Shown here in pieces: positions 4,207-5,047 of a DNA stretch of 5,047 nucleotides. Both the position numbers and the translations under genes were made by a program. Each line of letters opens with the position of its first letter. The first letter of the stretch is position 1. The notes beneath the pieces were generated by a model. The model searched no databases. It was given only the letters and a program-made list of their open reading frames with translations, and was not told where the DNA came from. This DNA is from Bacteroidia bacterium (GTDB taxonomy: Bacteria > Bacteroidota > Bacteroidia > Bacteroidales > UBA5342): the NCBI GenBank assembly GCA_030433225.1, contig JAUIMD010000194.1:1-5047 (forward strand), given 5' to 3'.

Positions 4207-5047
4207 ATGAATACTAGAAAACTTTGGATTGGATTTATCCTTGTTATGGTAATTTCCTTTGGTATTTTGGGATACTACGGCAAAGAAATTTACCGGGAAG
4301 CTCCTCCCATTCCGGAAAAGGTAGTGGGACCTGATGGTAAGGTATTATTTACCGGGCAGGATATTAAAGACGGTCAAAACATATGGCAATCTATTGGTGG
4401 ACAAGAGGTAGGATCCATATGGGGGCACGGAGCATACCAGGCACCCGACTGGACGGCCGACTGGCTGCACCGCGAAGCCACCTATATTTTGAATGGATGG
4501 GCCGCCCGGGAGTTTTCCACCACGTATGAGCAGCTTACCGAAGAGCAACAAGCCATGTTGCAAAAGCGACTGGAAATTCAAATTCGGGAAAACACGTACC
4601 AGGAAGCAAACAACAGCATCACCATCACGAGTGATCGCATTGAAGCTTTTAAAAGTAACAGCAAACATTATGAAGGGCTGTTTATGAATGATCCGGCCCT
4701 TAACCACTTAAGAGATGCATACAGCATTCCTCCCAACTCCATCAAAAGCAAAGATAGAATGGATAAAATGAATGCTTTTTTCTTTTGGGCAACTTGGGCA
4801 ACAGTGACCGAACGTCCGGGAAAAGACATCACCTACACTAACAATTGGCCGGCCGAAAAACTGGTTGGAAACGAACCCACCGGATCGCTCATGCTGTGGA
4901 CGGGATTTAGTGTAATTGTATTGCTATTTGGCATCGGGCTGTTGGCATGGTATTACGCATCCAATAAAGAAGAAGATGAAAACCAGGAATTGCCGGCACT
5001 CAACCCGCTTTCCGGAACAAAACAGACACCCTCTATGAAGGCAACGC
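4207..5047 (+). CDS. norZ: Quinol-dependent nitric oxide reductase (qNOR), N-terminal 280 residues, cut by window edge
   Basis: This membrane enzyme of the heme-copper oxidase superfamily reduces two NO to N2O with quinol electrons. I translated 280 codons without a stop. Seen: a first membrane segment (residues 7-24), then a long outside domain fused ahead of the catalytic bundle, with GQNIWQSIGGQEVGS (56-70), IWGHGAYQAPDW (71-82) and TADWLHREA (83-91), highly characteristic of qNOR. Further on are FFFWATWATVTERPG (191-205) and NNWPAE (212-217), and a second membrane segment at about 228-250. The fused N-terminal domain separates it from cytochrome c-dependent NorB, which needs a separate NorC. 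qNORs are about 750-800 residues; the His ligands of heme b, heme b3 and FeB lie beyond the window. The ATG is set by the short basic start before the first helix; no Shine-Dalgarno is visible. Divergent from the RIC operon. Confidence 0.95.
   Translation, partial: MNTRKLWIGFILVMVISFGILGYYGKEIYREAPPIPEKVVGPDGKVLFTGQDIKDGQNIWQSIGGQEVGSIWGHGAYQAPDWTADWLHREATYILNGWAAREFSTTYEQLTEEQQAMLQKRLEIQIRENTYQEANNSITITSDRIEAFKSNSKHYEGLFMNDPALNHLRDAYSIPPNSIKSKDRMDKMNAFFFWATWATVTERPGKDITYTNNWPAEKLVGNEPTGSLMLWTGFSVIVLLFGIGLLAWYYASNKEEDENQELPALNPLSGTKQTPSMKAT

Noticed and set aside
4345..4707. Leftward 120-codon and rightward 64-codon frames
   Set aside because: Both lie within the qNOR gene, whose reading frame has clear family motifs throughout.

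Overview
The window looks chromosomal and probably comes from a member of the Bacteroidota. The clues are start sites that mostly lack a Shine-Dalgarno sequence, two good matches to the Bacteroidota -7 promoter element (TAnnTTTG) in the one divergent intergenic region, moderate-to-low GC with AT-rich spacers, and the style of the proteins. Genus cannot be judged from this sequence.

Layout, right to left. A rightward gene from 4207 to the window edge encodes the N-terminal part of a quinol-dependent nitric oxide reductase (qNOR/NorZ). An intergenic region of about 110 bp separates it from a tightly packed leftward cluster of seven genes (4093 down to 345): (1) a RIC/ScdA/YtfE-type di-iron Fe-S cluster repair protein; (2) an Rrf2-family regulator with an NsrR/IscR-like three-Cys cluster motif; (3) a stand-alone hemerythrin-domain protein; (4) a small four-helix membrane protein of unknown function; (5) an HPP-family membrane protein, a family with known nitrite transporters; (6) an Asp/Glu racemase-family protein lacking one of the two usual catalytic Cys residues; (7) a small protein resembling the Rof (Rho-binding antiterminator) fold. 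Junctions are -4, +2, +13, -1, -80 and +3 nt, so this reads as one operon. Beyond a 156-bp spacer lies the start of a leftward gene for an antibiotic-biosynthesis-monooxygenase-like (ABM) protein, cut by the left edge.

Working model: this is a nitric oxide / nitrosative-stress divergon. qNOR removes NO at the membrane, RIC repairs NO-damaged iron centres, hemerythrin binds O2, NO or iron, and the Rrf2 protein senses NO or cluster state. It may control both directions through an 11-bp inverted repeat centred at about 4150, almost midway between the two -7 boxes. The less expected part is the tail of the operon (membrane protein, HPP, atypical racemase, Rof-like protein). Its co-transcription with NO-defence genes suggests roles in nitrite or nitrogen-oxide handling or recovery that the sequence does not prove. 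I found no mobile element, CRISPR array or RNA gene.
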